The position numbers and the translations under genes were made by a program. Shown piece after piece: positions 58,661 through 64,000 of a stretch of DNA of 64,000 bases (position 1 is its first letter; each line of letters opens with the position of its first letter). The notes below the pieces were generated by a model. The model ran no database searches and was not told the DNA's origin. It saw only the letters and a list, made by a program, of their open reading frames with translations. This DNA is from Elioraea sp. (lineage in GTDB: Bacteria; Pseudomonadota; Alphaproteobacteria; Acetobacterales; Acetobacteraceae). Location of the stretch: positions 1 through 64,000 of the forward strand of contig NZ_JALHPR010000021.1 in NCBI RefSeq assembly GCF_022842375.1, in the 5' to 3' direction.

Positions 58661-59024
58661 TCTCTCCTTTCGGTGTTGCCGCGACCTCGTCGCGGAGGAG
58701 GGCCTCGAGCGTGTCGAGGCGGTCGGACCAGAAGCGCTGGTAGAAGCCGGTCCAGGCATGCGCACCGGCAAGCGGGGCCGCCTCGAGCCGGCAGAGATGC
58801 GTGCGGCCCTTCACGGTGCGCCGCACCAGGCCGGCGCGTTCGAGCGCCTTGATGTGCTTCGACGCAGCCGCGAGCGAGATCGCGAAGGGGGCGGCGAGCT
58901 CGCCCACGCTCCGCTCGCCGCCGGCAAGGGCGCGGAGCATGCGCCTGCGGGTGGCATCGCCGAGCGCGTGGAAGACCGCGTCCAGGGCCTTGGGTTCAGC
59001 AGTCGGGAGTTCATGTTCAACCAT
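58650..59024 (-). CDS. ArsR family transcriptional regulator
   Basis: 124 aa winged-helix regulator. HTH region: LDAVFHALGDATRRRMLRALAGGERSVGELAAPFAISLAAASKHIKALERAGLVRRTVKGRTHLCRLE. No CXC metal-binding motif in helix alpha-3, so it is a non-metal ArsR as usual for SRPBCC partners. ATG 59024 is chosen because a consensus promoter at 59060-59032 places transcription start about at this codon, giving a leaderless message; upstream ATG 59036 and TTG 59060 would lie in the promoter. Two inverted repeats cover the promoter, implying autorepression. Confidence 0.85.
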   Translation of the reverse strand: MVEHELPTAEPKALDAVFHALGDATRRRMLRALAGGERSVGELAAPFAISLAAASKHIKALERAGLVRRTVKGRTHLCRLEAAPLAGAHAWTGFYQRFWSDRLDTLEALLRDEVAATPKGENDG

Positions 59025-59072
59025 GTGGTTGATCATTCTCTCCCCGCCGCTGATTGTCAACCGTTTGGTTGA
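59017..59072. promoter_or_regulatory. paired ArsR operators flanking the promoter
   Basis: Two copies of the same inverted repeat TCAACC-N4-GGTTGA: at 59017-59032 (overlapping the ATG and the -10 edge) and at 59057-59072 (overlapping the -35). Both arms are perfect in both copies, and the centres are 40 bases apart (about four helical turns). The adjacent ArsR regulator is the likely ligand. Confidence 0.8.
59032..59060 (-). promoter_or_regulatory. sigma-70-type promoter of the ArsR-SRPBCC operon
   Basis: On the minus strand TTGACA (59060-59055), a 17-base spacer, then AATGAT (59037-59032, four of six matches to TATAAT). Transcription would start near 59025, at the regulator ATG (59024), giving a leaderless mRNA. 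Both elements are embedded in the ArsR operators. Confidence 0.6.
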
Positions 59073-59075
59073 GCG

Positions 59076-62836
<3,761 letters not shown>

Positions 62837-62881
62837 GGCGCGCCTGCCCCGGCGCTCAGGCGCTGCGCATCGCGGGCGCCG

Positions 62882-63736
62882 TCAGAACACCGAGGACCAC
62901 CAGCGCGAGATCATGCCTGGCCGGTCGATGTCGGCAGGCTGAGCGCCGGGGGAGAGCAGGGCGTAGCTGTCCTGGTACCAGGAACTGCCCGGGTAGTTGT
63001 GGCCGAGCACGGCGGCGGATTTCTTCGCCTCGTCCACGAGCCCGAGCGCGAGGTAGGTCTCGACCAGCCGGTGCAGCGCCTCGGGCGCGTGGTTGGTGGT
63101 ATCGTACTCGTCGACGACGCGGCGGAACCGGTTGATCGCCGCGGCATAGAGGCGGCGCTGCTGGTAGTAGCGGCCGATCAGCATCTCCTTGCCGGCGAGA
63201 TGGTCGCGCGCGAGGTCGATCTTGAGCCGCGAGTCGCGGGCATAGGGGCTTTCGGGGAAGCGGTTCACCACGTCCTGCAGCGCCGCCATTGCCTGCGCCG
63301 TCAGCCGCTGGTCACGCTCAACATCCGCGATTTGCTCGTAGTAGCTCATTGCCCGCAGGTAATAGGCGTAGGCGAGGTCGCGATGCGCCGGGTGCAGCCT
63401 GATGAAGCGGTCGATCGCGCCGATCGCCTCGGTGTAGCGGCCGCGCTGGTACTCGCTGTAGGCGGCCATGAGTTTCGCGGTCGTGGCCCAGGAGGAGTAG
63501 GGGTGCTGGCGCTCCACCTCGTCGAACAGCGCGACGGCGCGGGCGTGGTTGGCCGCCTGCTGCGCATCGACCCCTTCGTTGTAGATCTCCTCGACAGGCC
63601 GGTCGCGCGAGATCAGCGGATCGCGCGGGTCGTTGTCGTTCGCACCGCAGGCGGCGACGAGCAGGAGTGCTGCCACCGCAACAAGCATGCGGCAGCGAGC
63701 GAGGCGGGCGTTTGGTGTCATCGTCGTCATCATCAT
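62882..63736 (-). CDS. bamD: outer-membrane assembly lipoprotein BamD
   Basis: 284 aa in the longest reading. A lipoprotein signal ends LLLVAAC (VAAC lipobox) after a start that could be ATG 63736, 63733, 63730, 63721 or 63688. TPR-like helical repeats follow: VEEIYNEGVDAQQAANHARAVALFDEVERQHPYSSWATTAKLMAAYSEYQRGRYTEAIGAIDRFIRLHPAH, then DVVNRFPESPYARDSRLKIDLARDHLAGKEMLIGRYYQQRRLYAAAINRFRRVVDEY. BamD is the essential partner of BamA in inserting outer-membrane proteins. It lies between recN and lpxC in the conserved order. Confidence 0.95.
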   Translation of the reverse strand: MMMTTMTPNARLARCRMLVAVAALLLVAACGANDNDPRDPLISRDRPVEEIYNEGVDAQQAANHARAVALFDEVERQHPYSSWATTAKLMAAYSEYQRGRYTEAIGAIDRFIRLHPAHRDLAYAYYLRAMSYYEQIADVERDQRLTAQAMAALQDVVNRFPESPYARDSRLKIDLARDHLAGKEMLIGRYYQQRRLYAAAINRFRRVVDEYDTTNHAPEALHRLVETYLALGLVDEAKKSAAVLGHNYPGSSWYQDSYALLSPGAQPADIDRPGMISRWWSSVF

Positions 63737-63831
63737 GCGAGAGGCGACGCTTATAGCACGGCCGCTGCTTCGCCTAGAGAGGATGCGGTGCGGCACAACA
63801 TCACCCCGCCGTGACGGAGCGACGCGTGCCC

Positions 63832-64000
63832 TCAGGCCGGCGCGGCGGCGGCGGCGGGCAGGCCGCCAGCGCCGGCGCGCACCGACACACCCGCGGCAGC
63901 GCCCATCCCGGCCGGCACCACCCGCCAAGCGGACGCATCGGCGAACAGGGCATGCAGCACGCGGTTGTTCAGGCGATGTCCGGGCCTGCGGCCGACCACG
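63832..64000 (-). CDS. lpxC: UDP-3-O-acyl-N-acetylglucosamine deacetylase LpxC, C-terminus (partial)
   Basis: The frame enters from the right edge and ends with TGA at 63832. Its translation contains GHRLNNRVLHALFADASAWRVV, the C-terminal block of LpxC, the committed zinc enzyme of lipid A synthesis. It ends in an alanine/glycine-rich tail. Position immediately before bamD is the usual alphaproteobacterial order. Only 55 codons are visible, so the assignment rests on this motif and on context. Confidence 0.75.
   Translation of the reverse strand, partial: VVGRRPGHRLNNRVLHALFADASAWRVVPAGMGAAAGVSVRAGAGGLPAAAAAPA

Overview
This window is chromosomal DNA of a high-GC alphaproteobacterium, most likely of the Acetobacteraceae/Rhodospirillales type. 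The evidence is uniform GC-rich coding, many GTG starts, 1-8 base overlaps between co-transcribed genes, the conserved order lpxC-bamD-recN-ligA at the right end, a DUF1127 protein and mlaA-mlaC. Species cannot be named from the sequence. There is no rRNA operon, CRISPR array or prophage; the only mobile DNA is a cut IS3-family end at position 1.

Layout. 1-3.3 kb: IS3-family end, a small conserved hypothetical, two transglutaminase-like proteins and an N-formylglutamate amidohydrolase. 3.35-12.9 kb: a nitrogen-compound catabolic locus. On the minus strand it has an IclR regulator, a RidA protein, an amidohydrolase/deacetylase and a frameshifted (S)-ureidoglycine aminohydrolase. Divergent from these is an ABC amino-acid-type transporter with a SelA/DgaE-like PLP enzyme, followed by a convergent gamma-glutamyltransferase. 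Tandem IclR-type palindromes lie in the divergent promoter. 13.0-30.5 kb: a second catabolic locus. An XRE-cupin regulator and a TRAP binding protein face a 12.6 kb minus-strand operon encoding two HyuAB (ATP-dependent hydantoinase/oxoprolinase) pairs, the TRAP DctQM permease, a nitrilase-family amidase and a sarcosine/dimethylglycine dehydrogenase-like enzyme. An EamA permease, an amine oxidase-like flavoprotein and an SDR follow. The same inverted repeat (TGAAAA-N12-TTTTCR) lies upstream of dctP and upstream of the hydantoinase operon. The gene set suggests (inference) a route from a hydantoin or other cyclic ureide to an N-carbamoyl amino acid, then an N-methyl amino acid, then a one-carbon unit on folate.

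30.5-41.1 kb: DUF808 membrane protein, universal stress protein, a KAP-family P-loop NTPase with an N-terminal Clp_N-like region, an M20 peptidase, an AEC transporter, inorganic pyrophosphatase, an alpha/beta hydrolase and a beta-lactamase-like serine hydrolase. 41.2-47.8 kb: a CAU-anticodon tRNA, two hypothetical proteins, EttA, two tandem paralogous LuxR-type regulators and a divergent methyltransferase-like protein. The divergent promoter carries a perfect CRP-type site and a second palindrome. 47.9-64 kb: housekeeping genes: mlaC-mlaA, metF, a bile-acid-symporter homologue, a pentapeptide-repeat protein, a UvrD/PcrA helicase with prmA, a DUF1127 protein, an M24B aminopeptidase, DUF1810, an ArsR-SRPBCC pair with flanking operators, then ligA-recN-bamD-lpxC.

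All functions are assigned by reading motifs and recalling families; no database search was run.
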